Assembly (NCBI GenBank): GCA_011375465.1
Contig: DRZV01000058.1
Span: 1-18,279, forward strand
DNA length: 18,279 nucleotides
Source: Neomoorella mulderi
GTDB lineage: Bacteria; Bacillota; DSM-521; Neomoorellales; Neomoorellaceae
Direction of reading: 5' to 3'
The number at the start of each line of letters is the position of its first letter. Position 1 is the stretch's first letter. The notes under the pieces are model-generated. The model was not told the origin of the DNA, made no database searches, and saw nothing but the letters and a program-made list of their open reading frames with translations. Below are positions 1 through 6,067 of the stretch, piece by piece. The translations under genes were made by a program, and so were the position numbers.

Positions 1-573
1 GAAAATTGCCCCATGAGAGATTATAACCTAGAGGAGGTATATGAAAAAGCCCGAAAGGAATATCAAAAAGAAGAGGTCAACCGGATAGCCCTGAATGCTG
101 CCCGGGTAGAAGCCGCCGGTTATGGTAACTGGACCCGTCTGGAGGAGACAATGGAATTCTGCCGCCGGGCAGGGTTTCGCAAGCTGGGACTGGCCTTTTG
201 TATGGGCCTGCGGGAAGAAGCCAAGAGGATAGCCAATATTCTGGAGAACAACGGTTTTGAAGTCTATTCAGTGGTATGCAAGACCGGCTCTGTTCCCAAG
301 GAGGAGCTGGGGCTGCTGCCAGAGGAGAAGCTGAAGGAAGGCCATGATCCCATGTGCAATCCCATAGGCCAGGCGGAGCTGCTTAACGCCGCGGGAACGG
401 ATTTCAATATACTGGTGGGATTGTGCGTAGGGCACGATACCCTGTTTATAAAGTATTCCCAGGCTCCCGTCACCGTACTGGTTGCCAAAGACAGGGTTCT
501 GGCCCATAACCCCTTAGGGGCCATCTACGCCTATTACTATTATCACCGCAAGCTGGACAAACATAAGCTCTAA
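1..573 (+). CDS. DUF1847 family metal-binding-type protein, 5' end outside window
   Basis: The reading frame is open from base 1. It reads Glu-Asn-Cys-Pro directly before the first ATG at 13, so the gene begins upstream and this is a C-terminal part of about 190 residues. In DUF1847 proteins a short N-terminal cysteine cluster precedes an Asn-Cys-Pro-Met segment, which fits. Cysteines recur in conserved-looking contexts: FCMG near residue 63, MCNPIGQA near 115 and GLCVGHD near 138 (counted from the ATG). These may bind a metal or an Fe-S cluster. No signal peptide or membrane span is visible, so it is probably cytoplasmic. The family occurs in anaerobic Firmicutes and archaea and its function is unknown. 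A 69-base gap separates it from the next gene. Confidence 0.85.
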   Translation, partial: ENCPMRDYNLEEVYEKARKEYQKEEVNRIALNAARVEAAGYGNWTRLEETMEFCRRAGFRKLGLAFCMGLREEAKRIANILENNGFEVYSVVCKTGSVPKEELGLLPEEKLKEGHDPMCNPIGQAELLNAAGTDFNILVGLCVGHDTLFIKYSQAPVTVLVAKDRVLAHNPLGAIYAYYYYHRKLDKHKL

Positions 574-614
574 GTGAAGGGAAAGGATAAAGGCGGGAAG
601 AATATATATATATA

Positions 615-642
615 CCCCCAGAATTTTTAGGGGGGTTGCAAG
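615..642 (+). promoter_or_regulatory. Possible SD-masking hairpin before the DUF6485 gene
   Basis: CCCCC at 615-619 can pair with the GGGGGG run at 630-635, which is also the Shine-Dalgarno site of the gene starting at 643. The 10-base loop is A/T-rich, and an alternating TATATA tract lies just upstream. Pairing would hide the ribosome site until it melts or is displaced. This is seen only as complementarity; regulation is inferred. Confidence 0.3.
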
Positions 643-861
643 ATGGAATGTCAGAGAAAGAAAAATCTCACCCTGTGCACCTGTACCTATGCTTATTGTG
701 AAAAGAAGGGCCTCTGCTGTGAGTGCGTGGCTTACCACCGTAGCCGGGGGGAGATACCGGGCTGTTTCTTCCCTCCAGAAGCGGAGAAGACCTACGACCG
801 CTCTCTGGAGAACTTTATAAGGGCTTGGCAACAGAGGATGAAAAATAAAGGGGGCGTCTAA
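643..861 (+). CDS. DUF6485 family small cysteine-rich protein
   Basis: A 72-residue protein that I recognise as the DUF6485 type. Cysteines lie at residue 3, in the CTC pair near 12-14, at 19, and in the CCEC cluster at 25-28, followed by a Cys-Phe-Phe-Pro-Pro-Glu-Ala-Glu-Lys-Thr motif and an amphipathic C-terminal helix. The cysteine arrangement suggests a small zinc or Fe-S binding domain, which is inference. The ATG at 643 is preceded by AGGGGGG with 7-8 bases of spacing. The stop codon directly abuts the TTG start of the next gene, so the two are probably translated from one message. The family is mostly found in anaerobic bacteria and archaea; its role is unknown. Confidence 0.85.
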   Translation: MECQRKKNLTLCTCTYAYCEKKGLCCECVAYHRSRGEIPGCFFPPEAEKTYDRSLENFIRAWQQRMKNKGGV

Positions 862-1596
862 TTGAGGATAATAATCTTAGGCCGATACTCCCCTTATCCT
901 CCTCCCCGAGGGGCCTGCCCTGGCTATCTTATAGAGGGGCAGAGCACCCGGATCCTTCTGGACTGCGGCAGCGGTGTTTTGTCCCGGCTGCAAGAACATA
1001 TCCCCTTTTGGCAGCTGGACGCCATCATCCTCTCCCATCTCCACGGAGATCACATGAGCGATCTCTGGGTGTACCGCTATGCCCTGGACCAGGCCCGGGC
1101 AGAGGGCAAGATAGGGGGGCCTCTGCCGGTTTGGGCCCCTCCCGACCCTCCTGAGGTATTCCAGAGCCTCACCTACAGGGAGGCTATGGAAGCCAGAAGC
1201 CTGTCCCCGGGAGAGGAGCTCAGGATCGGAGAGTTTGGGCTGAATTTTTTCCCGGCCCGCCATTCTCTCTCCGGCGTTTCCATGCGCATAAGCGACGGTT
1301 CCAAGACGCTGTTTTACACGGGGGATACAGAGTATTTCGGGGAAGTGGCCATATTCGCCAAGGGGAGCCACCTTCTCCTGGCAGAGGCCACCTATCGGGA
1401 AGAGGATATAATTCAGGGGGCTACAGGGCACATGTCCGCAGGGCAAGCGGCCCGGTTAGCCCAGGAGGCCCAGTGTTCCCGGCTGATACTGACCCACATA
1501 CGGCCCTGGTACGATCCTGGAAGTTTGCTTTCAGAAGCCCAGAAGCTTTTCCCCCAATCCCAACTGGCCCAGGAAGGGATGCGGATAGAGATATGA
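862..1596 (+). CDS. MBL-fold metal-dependent hydrolase (RNase Z/YhfI-like)
   Basis: A 244-residue metallo-beta-lactamase-fold hydrolase. The signature HLHGDH lies at residues 59-64 and supplies the metal ligands. Further likely ligands are the histidine in ARHSLSG (about 134), the aspartate in YTGDTEYF (about 154) and the histidine in LTHIRPW (about 212). The order and spacing fit the single-domain RNase Z-like subgroup that includes YhfI-type proteins, not the longer glyoxalase II or beta-CASP forms. No signal peptide is seen. The start is TTG, immediately after the upstream stop codon, with AAAGGGGGCG as ribosome site. The substrate cannot be read from sequence; a phosphodiesterase or related hydrolase is likely. 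Confidence 0.88.
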   Translation: MRIIILGRYSPYPPPRGACPGYLIEGQSTRILLDCGSGVLSRLQEHIPFWQLDAIILSHLHGDHMSDLWVYRYALDQARAEGKIGGPLPVWAPPDPPEVFQSLTYREAMEARSLSPGEELRIGEFGLNFFPARHSLSGVSMRISDGSKTLFYTGDTEYFGEVAIFAKGSHLLLAEATYREEDIIQGATGHMSAGQAARLAQEAQCSRLILTHIRPWYDPGSLLSEAQKLFPQSQLAQEGMRIEI

Positions 1597-1645
1597 CGAC
1601 TGCCTGTAATGTAGTACAGAAGAAAAGGCTTGGGGTGGGGTATCC

Positions 1646-2953
1646 TTGAAATTTAAAAAGATATTGATATGGGCTCTGCTCTTGTTCCTACTGGGCCCTT
1701 TGTGCTCCTTTTCCCAGCCGCAGGAGACGGGGAGTGTATATCTCCTGCGGGTGGAAGGGCCCATCGTCCCTGTGGTGGCCAATTATATAAAGGCTGGCAT
1801 AAGGGAAGCGGCGGAAAACCGGGCCCAATGCGTTTTGATCGAGCTGAGCACCCCAGGAGGTCTTTATCATACCACCCAGGATATAGTGAGCGCTATCCTC
1901 AACTCCCCTGTTCCGGTTGTGGTATACGTGGCCCCTGCCGGGGCCTGGGCTGGCTCAGCAGGCACCTTCATCACCATAGCTGCCCATGTGGCTGCCATGG
2001 CCCCGGGGAGCCGTATAGGGGCAGCCCATCCGGTGCCCGCGGGAGGGAGCGAGATGTCTCCCACCATGGAAAAAAAGGTAGCCCAGGACGCTGCTGCTTG
2101 GGTGAGGAGCATCTCCCACATGCGGGGACGGAATCCGGAAGAGGCGGAAAAGGCGGTCTTGGAAAGCAAATCCTTTACCGACCACGAAGCCCTGGAAAAC
2201 AGGCTCGTGGACCTGGTGGCCAGCAGCCGGGAGGATCTCCTGCGGGAACTGCAGGACAGGAACGTGGTCCTGGCCGATAAGAGGGAGGTGAAGCTCAACA
2301 CCGCCGGAGCCCCCATAAGGAAATATCCCATGAACCCTCTCCAGCGTTTTTTATTTAAGATAAGCGAGCCCAATATAGCCTATCTCCTCCTAACCTTAGG
2401 AGGCATAGGCCTGATGGCAGAGCTGTACCACCCGGGGGCCATTTTCCCCGGAGTAGCGGGGAGCATAAGCCTTCTGCTGGGCTTATATGCCATGGGGAGC
2501 CTGGACGCCCAGTTTGGAGGGGTGCTCCTGGTATTGCTGGGATTGGGCTTGCTGGCAGGAGAAGCCTTTGTCACCACCCACGGAGTTTTGGCCTTAGGAG
2601 GGATAATAGCCTTTATCCTGGGATCGCTGATGTTGTTCAGCGATAAGCCGCCTTCCCTCAGGGTTAGCCCCTGGACCATAGGTTGGACCTCTGCCTTTCT
2701 GGCCGGCTTTGTGATTTTCCTTATAGCCGCGGTGATAAAGGGACAGAGGAGAAGGGTGGTGACGGGAAAGGAAGGGCTTATAGGGAGCAAAGGGGTGGCC
2801 ATAACATCCCTCAACCCCGAAGGATTTGTGTTTGTAGAAGGGGAAAGATGGAAGGCCGTAAGCGAAGAGCCTGTTATAGCTGGAGATCCTGTAGTGGTGG
2901 TGGAAGTGGAAGATCTGCTTCTAAAGGTAAAGCCCAGGAAAAATAAAAACTGA
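1646..2953 (+). CDS. Long-form NfeD: membrane-bound serine protease (ClpP class)
   Basis: This 435-residue protein matches the full-length NfeD layout known from the archaeal homologue PH1510. An N-terminal signal/membrane segment (5-20) is followed by a ClpP-like protease domain (about 30-215), four or so membrane helices (245-365), and a C-terminal OB-fold NfeD domain (about 372-428). The likely nucleophile is Ser104 in WAGSAGTF. By comparison with PH1510, the general-base lysine is Lys144 (next to Lys143) in the MEKK segment; the pair forms a Ser-Lys dyad. In the family, NfeD cleaves the C-terminus of its stomatin partner, which is encoded 16 bases downstream here. The TTG start has a GGTGGGG ribosome site. 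No defects are seen. Confidence 0.93.
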   Translation: MKFKKILIWALLLFLLGPLCSFSQPQETGSVYLLRVEGPIVPVVANYIKAGIREAAENRAQCVLIELSTPGGLYHTTQDIVSAILNSPVPVVVYVAPAGAWAGSAGTFITIAAHVAAMAPGSRIGAAHPVPAGGSEMSPTMEKKVAQDAAAWVRSISHMRGRNPEEAEKAVLESKSFTDHEALENRLVDLVASSREDLLRELQDRNVVLADKREVKLNTAGAPIRKYPMNPLQRFLFKISEPNIAYLLLTLGGIGLMAELYHPGAIFPGVAGSISLLLGLYAMGSLDAQFGGVLLVLLGLGLLAGEAFVTTHGVLALGGIIAFILGSLMLFSDKPPSLRVSPWTIGWTSAFLAGFVIFLIAAVIKGQRRRVVTGKEGLIGSKGVAITSLNPEGFVFVEGERWKAVSEEPVIAGDPVVVVEVEDLLLKVKPRKNKN

Positions 2954-2969
2954 TCAGGGGGTATCACAG

Positions 2970-3725
2970 GTGACTTCTTTGATAATCCTGATAGTCTTGC
3001 TTTTAATTATCCTGCCTTCCATGCTGAAGGTGGTGAGGGAATACGAAAGGGGGGTAGTCTTCCGGCTGGGGCGTTATGTGGGGGTGCGGGGACCAGGGCT
3101 CATAATCCTTCTCCCCTTTATAGAAAGCATGGTGAAGGTGGATTTGAGGACCATAACCATGGAAGTTCCCACCCAGGAGGCCATCACCAGGGATAACGTT
3201 ACAGTGAAGGTTAATGCGGTGGCCTACTTCCGGGTCATAGACCCCGCCAGCGCTGTGCTTAAGGTGGTGGACCATGTACGGGCCACCTCCCAGCTGGCCC
3301 AGACCACTTTGAGGAGCGTGTTAGGCCAATCAGAACTGGATGAACTCCTGGCCCACAGAGATCAGATAAACCATCGCCTACAACAGATCATAGACGAAGG
3401 CACCGCCCCCTGGGGAGTCAAGGTGAGCCTGGTGGAGGTCAGGGACGTGGAATTGCCCCCTGGCATGCAGAGAGCCATGGCCGCCCAGGCAGAGGCTGAG
3501 AGGGAGCGTCGGGCCAAGATAATCCATGCAGACGGCGAGTATCAGGCGGCAGCCAAGCTGGCGGAAGCAGCCAAAGTGATCTCTTCCCAGCCAGCCTCCC
3601 TGCAACTGCGGTTTTTACAGACCTTGAGGGAGATAGCCAGCGATAAGAGCAATATAATGGTGTTTCCCGTGCCCATCGACATGGTGAAGATCTTTCTGGA
3701 GGGCTGGCAATCCCGAGGGGAGTGA
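2970..3725 (+). CDS. Slipin/stomatin SPFH-domain membrane protein (NfeD partner)
   Basis: A 251-residue SPFH/band-7 protein. A hydrophobic N-terminal anchor (3-18) is followed by the stomatin core, including the EYERGVVFRLGRY segment (24-36) and the GPGLIILLPFIE segment. A charged coiled-coil stretch rich in Ala, Glu and Arg follows (about 165-200), then the PIDMVK tail. Length and layout match PH1511-like slipins, which oligomerise in the membrane and are clipped by the NfeD protease. The GTG start lies 16 bases after the NfeD stop, with CAGGGGG as ribosome site, so the two genes are surely cotranscribed. The proposed role is membrane microdomain organisation and quality control. Confidence 0.92.
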   Translation: MTSLIILIVLLLIILPSMLKVVREYERGVVFRLGRYVGVRGPGLIILLPFIESMVKVDLRTITMEVPTQEAITRDNVTVKVNAVAYFRVIDPASAVLKVVDHVRATSQLAQTTLRSVLGQSELDELLAHRDQINHRLQQIIDEGTAPWGVKVSLVEVRDVELPPGMQRAMAAQAEAERERRAKIIHADGEYQAAAKLAEAAKVISSQPASLQLRFLQTLREIASDKSNIMVFPVPIDMVKIFLEGWQSRGE

Positions 3726-3729
3726 ACCG

Positions 3730-4410
3730 ATGGAGGAGCGCTCCCTTTTCGACGAAAAGGCCCGCCATTACGATGAATGGTATCAGACCCCTCTGGGGGA
3801 ACTGGTGGACCGGATTGAAAAAGAGGCTGTCTACAGCTACCTGGAGTCCCGGGAGGGGGAGAGCATATTGGAGATAGGGTGCGGCACAGGCAATTACGCC
3901 CTGGATCTGGCGGCCCGGGGAGTCAAAGTGACGGCGGTGGACATATCTCCCGCCATGCTGGAAAGGGCCCGGGAGAAAGCCAGGGCTTCGGGCTTGGAGG
4001 TGGAGCTTTTGCTGGCCGACGCCCGCCGGCTGCCTTTTCCCCATTGCAGCTTCGATAAAGTCCTGGCTGTCACCCTTTTGGAATTTGTACCCCAACCTGA
4101 AAAGGCATTGGAGGAAGCCTACAGGGTGCTCAAGATAGGGGGGAGATTGGTGGTGGGGGCTATAGCCGAGGATAGCCCCTGGGCCCGCTTTTACCGGGAA
4201 AAGGCCCAGCATAACCCCTCCTCGGTATTCCGGAAAGCCCGTTTCTTCACCCTGGAGGAGCTCTTGGCCCTGCTGCCGGGGAAGGAGAAAATGGCCCGCA
4301 CTGTTTTGTCTTTTGGCCCGGAGTTTACAGGCCCCAGGGGGGAAGCCCTGGAGATGGAGAAGTCGGCCCAGGAGGGAAGCTTCATAGTGGCGGTGAGCTA
4401 TAAAATCTAG
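3730..4410 (+). CDS. Class I SAM-dependent methyltransferase
   Basis: A 226-residue Rossmann-fold methyltransferase of the Methyltransf_11/UbiE type. Motif I, ILEIGCGTGNY (46-56), binds S-adenosylmethionine. The acidic residue that binds the ribose is in AVDIS (about 69-73), and motif II-like LLADARRLPF and the later FDKVLAVTLLEF follow in the expected order. There is no membrane segment. The ATG lies four bases after the slipin stop codon, with GAGGGGAG overlapping that stop as ribosome site, so it belongs to the nfeD-slipin operon. The methylated substrate is unknown. A lipid or small molecule would fit a membrane-related operon, but this is guesswork. Confidence 0.87.
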   Translation: MEERSLFDEKARHYDEWYQTPLGELVDRIEKEAVYSYLESREGESILEIGCGTGNYALDLAARGVKVTAVDISPAMLERAREKARASGLEVELLLADARRLPFPHCSFDKVLAVTLLEFVPQPEKALEEAYRVLKIGGRLVVGAIAEDSPWARFYREKAQHNPSSVFRKARFFTLEELLALLPGKEKMARTVLSFGPEFTGPRGEALEMEKSAQEGSFIVAVSYKI

Positions 4411-4422
4411 GGGGTGAAGGGA

Positions 4423-4596
4423 TTGGCCAGGAAGAGAAATCCTGTATCCTCCATCAGAAGCTGGCTCTACGGTTTGGCCAGGTTTTTGGGGGATGTACAG
4501 GCCCTCAGCAAGGGTCCGGAAGCGGTGGCCAAGAGGGCAGCCCGAAAGGCTGCCGGCAGAGCCATGGGCAGGATCCTGGACAGGCTCTTTAAATAA
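4423..4596 (+). CDS. Small basic protein of unknown function
   Basis: A 57-residue Arg/Lys-rich protein. I prefer the TTG at 4423, because AGGGGGTG lies 6-7 bases upstream of it. The in-frame GTG at 4414 would give three more residues but lies inside that ribosome site. The sequence starts with a basic ARKRN segment, has a possible amphipathic helix (WLYGLARFLGDVQAL) and ends in an Ala/Arg-rich helix (AARKAAGRAMGRILDRLF). It could bind nucleic acid or the membrane surface. I do not recognise a family with confidence. It follows the methyltransferase by 12 bases and ends one base from the convergent TPR gene. Confidence 0.6.
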   Translation: MARKRNPVSSIRSWLYGLARFLGDVQALSKGPEAVAKRAARKAAGRAMGRILDRLFK

Positions 4597-4597
4597 G

Positions 4598-5350
4598 CTA
4601 CTGGAAAAGATTTGGGTTCAATTTTCGGGCCTGTTCATCGCACTTTTGGGCTTCCTCTGTCCGGCCGAGTTTCTCCAAAATTCGGGCCTTGTTATACCAT
4701 ATTTTAGCATCTAAGGGGTTCAATTCTAAGGCCTTATCGAAGGAATGGAGAGCTTCTTCATAGCGTCCCAGCTTGGTGAGGATGCCCCCTCTGTTGTTCC
4801 AGGCCTTTACATAATAGGGATTTATCTCCAGGGCCTTTTCAAAGGATTCCAGGGCTTCTTCGTATTGGCCCAGCATCAAAAGGGCTACACCCCGGTTATA
4901 CCAAGCAGGAGCAAAGCGGGGGCTGTATTTTAGGGCCTCCTCAAAGCAGATCAGAGCTTCGTGGTAGCGGCCCAGTACCAAAAGGCCGCTACCCTTGTTG
5001 TACCAAGCTTCCACATACTGGGGGTTTATCTCCAGGGCCTTATCGAAATAGACGAGGGCCTCCTCATAGCGGCCCAGGTCAGCCAAGCTGCGCCCTTTAT
5101 TGTTCCAGGCCAGATATGATTGGGGATCCAGTTCCAGCACCTTATCAAAGCAGGGCAAGGCCTCTTCGTGGCGCCCCAATTCTGCCAGGCTCCAGCCCTT
5201 GTTATTCCAAGCCAGCACCATTTCGGGATCCAGCTCCAGAGCCTGCTCATAACAGTAAAGGGCTTCCTTATGGCGCCCTGCTTTGGTGAAGTCCACACCC
5301 CGGTTATACCAGGCCACAGCTTCCCGGTGGAGGTCGTCCCTGTCCGACAT
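4598..5350 (-). CDS. Tetratricopeptide (TPR) repeat protein, seven repeats
   Basis: About 250 residues made almost wholly of seven consecutive 34-residue TPR units. Each shows W-x-N-[KR]-G near its start, LGR[YH]-EEA in the middle and a ...ALE[LI][ND]P end. The fold is a right-handed superhelix that binds partner proteins or peptides. There is no signal peptide, so it is likely cytoplasmic. I prefer the ATG at 5350, which has AAGGAGAGG six bases upstream. An in-frame ATG at 5425 overlaps the peroxiredoxin stop codon as ATGA and has AAGGTGG upstream, but its 25 extra residues look unlike coding sequence. The gene lies downstream of the selenoperoxiredoxin on the same strand, so the two may be cotranscribed. 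Confidence 0.9.
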   Translation of the reverse strand: MSDRDDLHREAVAWYNRGVDFTKAGRHKEALYCYEQALELDPEMVLAWNNKGWSLAELGRHEEALPCFDKVLELDPQSYLAWNNKGRSLADLGRYEEALVYFDKALEINPQYVEAWYNKGSGLLVLGRYHEALICFEEALKYSPRFAPAWYNRGVALLMLGQYEEALESFEKALEINPYYVKAWNNRGGILTKLGRYEEALHSFDKALELNPLDAKIWYNKARILEKLGRTEEAQKCDEQARKLNPNLFQ

Positions 5351-5384
5351 CGCTTTCCTCTCCTTGAGATGGGGGTCTAGCTTT

Positions 5385-5390
5385 ATTATA
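5385..5390 (-). promoter_or_regulatory. Possible -10 box for the TPR gene
   Basis: The minus strand reads TATAAT here, 34 bases upstream of the preferred TPR start at 5350. No good -35 hexamer sits 17-18 bases further up (TTTCTC is the best). This could be an internal promoter supporting the shorter TPR start, or chance. Confidence 0.3.
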
Positions 5391-5421
5391 ACCCCATTTC
5401 CTGGAGAGGAGAAAGGTTTTT

Positions 5422-5991
5422 TCATACCGTGCCCACCTTATCGAAATCCCGCCTTATCCCCGGCTCTCCCGGCTGCCAAGAAGGGGGGATCCCTAAGCCG
5501 GTGCGCTGGAAGTATTGTAAGCCCTCCAGCACCCTGCCGATCTCATCCACGTTGCGGCCCACCTCCCTGGGATAAACGTTCCAGAAGGAGATGGTCTGGG
5601 GTTCCGGTGTGATGATGAAGGTGGCCCTATAGGCTATTCTCCTCTCCTCATCCAGCACCTGATATAGCCTGGAAATATGATGGTTACGGTCTGCCACAAG
5701 GGGATATTCCACCTTACGGGCACTGGGGGAGATCTGGGTGAATACTTTATGGCTGTATATGCTATCGGTGCTTATCCCCAACACTTCGGCATTGAGGCTG
5801 CGGAAAACAGCATATCGGTCCGCCACCGCGGCCAGTTCCAGGGGTCAGACAAAGGTGAAATCGCTGGCGTAGAAGAAAAGCACCGTCCACATATGGCGGA
5901 AATCGGAAAGCCGTATTTCTATGGGCCTGCCTTTGTAAAGGGCCTCCCCGGTGAAATCTGGAGCAGGGGAATCCCTGCGGATGTACTCCAT
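5422..5991 (-). CDS. Selenocysteine-containing peroxiredoxin (AhpC/Prx family), TGA read as Sec at codon 49
   Basis: Reading the minus strand from ATG at 5991 gives a 189-residue AhpC/TSA-family protein, provided the TGA at 5847-5845 (codon 49) is read through. The context is DFTFV-(TGA)-PLEL. In typical peroxiredoxins this is DFTFVCPTEL, with Cys as the peroxide-reducing residue, so the TGA replaces exactly that cysteine. A SECIS-like hairpin follows it. The frame stays open and protein-like on both sides. The start has AAGGAGG with eight bases of spacing. The protein has no cysteine at all; the usual resolving Cys near the C-terminus, before P-x-x-W-x-P-G-E, is Ile. It would therefore be a 1-Sec enzyme needing an external thiol to resolve the selenenic acid. 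Sec peroxiredoxins (PrxU) are known in Clostridia. Role: peroxide detoxification in the cytoplasm. Confidence 0.92.
5817..5833 (-). promoter_or_regulatory. Bacterial SECIS-like hairpin
   Basis: On the coding strand, GGCCGC pairs with GCGG-A-CC (one bulged A) around a GGTG tetraloop. The loop guanines lie 18-19 bases after the TGA, and U and G flank the stem as a possible extra wobble pair. Published bacterial SECIS models ask for a small apical loop with G in its first two positions, about 16-37 bases from the UGA. This hairpin fits. It would recruit SelB and Sec-tRNA to the peroxiredoxin mRNA. Confidence 0.75.
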
Positions 5992-6022
5992 AATCTTCGC
6001 CTCCTTGGAAATCCTTATTGAC

Positions 6023-6052
6023 AATATATGGATAGAGCCCTCTTTTTGTTAA
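6023..6052 (-). promoter_or_regulatory. Predicted sigma-A-type promoter for the peroxiredoxin
   Basis: The minus strand reads TTAACA (6052-6047), then 18 bases, then TATATT (6028-6023). Each hexamer has one to two mismatches to consensus. The -10 box lies about 32 bases upstream of the peroxiredoxin ATG, leaving a short leader with a strong AAGGAGG site. The region is shared with the divergent ATPase gene. Confidence 0.5.
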
Positions 6053-6067
6053 TTGGTGGATGGACAT

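Noticed and set aside
1669..2280. Alternative + strand frame inside nfeD
   Set aside because: Low-complexity Gly/Arg-rich translation inside a clear NfeD protease domain; a shadow frame.
3439..4212. Long open frame on the minus strand across the slipin and methyltransferase genes
   Set aside because: It lies antisense to two well-supported genes, has no recognisable domain and no ribosome site. It is a by-product of GC-rich coding sequence.
4625..5340. DNA-level tandem repeat in the TPR gene
   Set aside because: The roughly 102-base periodicity is explained by seven protein TPR units; nucleotide copies are diverged.
5422..5826. Peroxiredoxin as a truncated ORF from GTG 5826, or as a nonsense-mutated pseudogene
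   Set aside because: The upstream 48 codons match the family and have a strong ribosome site; the stop is exactly at the catalytic Cys and is followed by a SECIS-like hairpin.
6018..6046. TTGACA at 6018-6023 as a + strand promoter for the ATPase gene
   Set aside because: The -35 is perfect, but no -10 better than TCTTTT lies 17-18 bases on. It also overlaps the minus strand peroxiredoxin promoter, so I do not call it.
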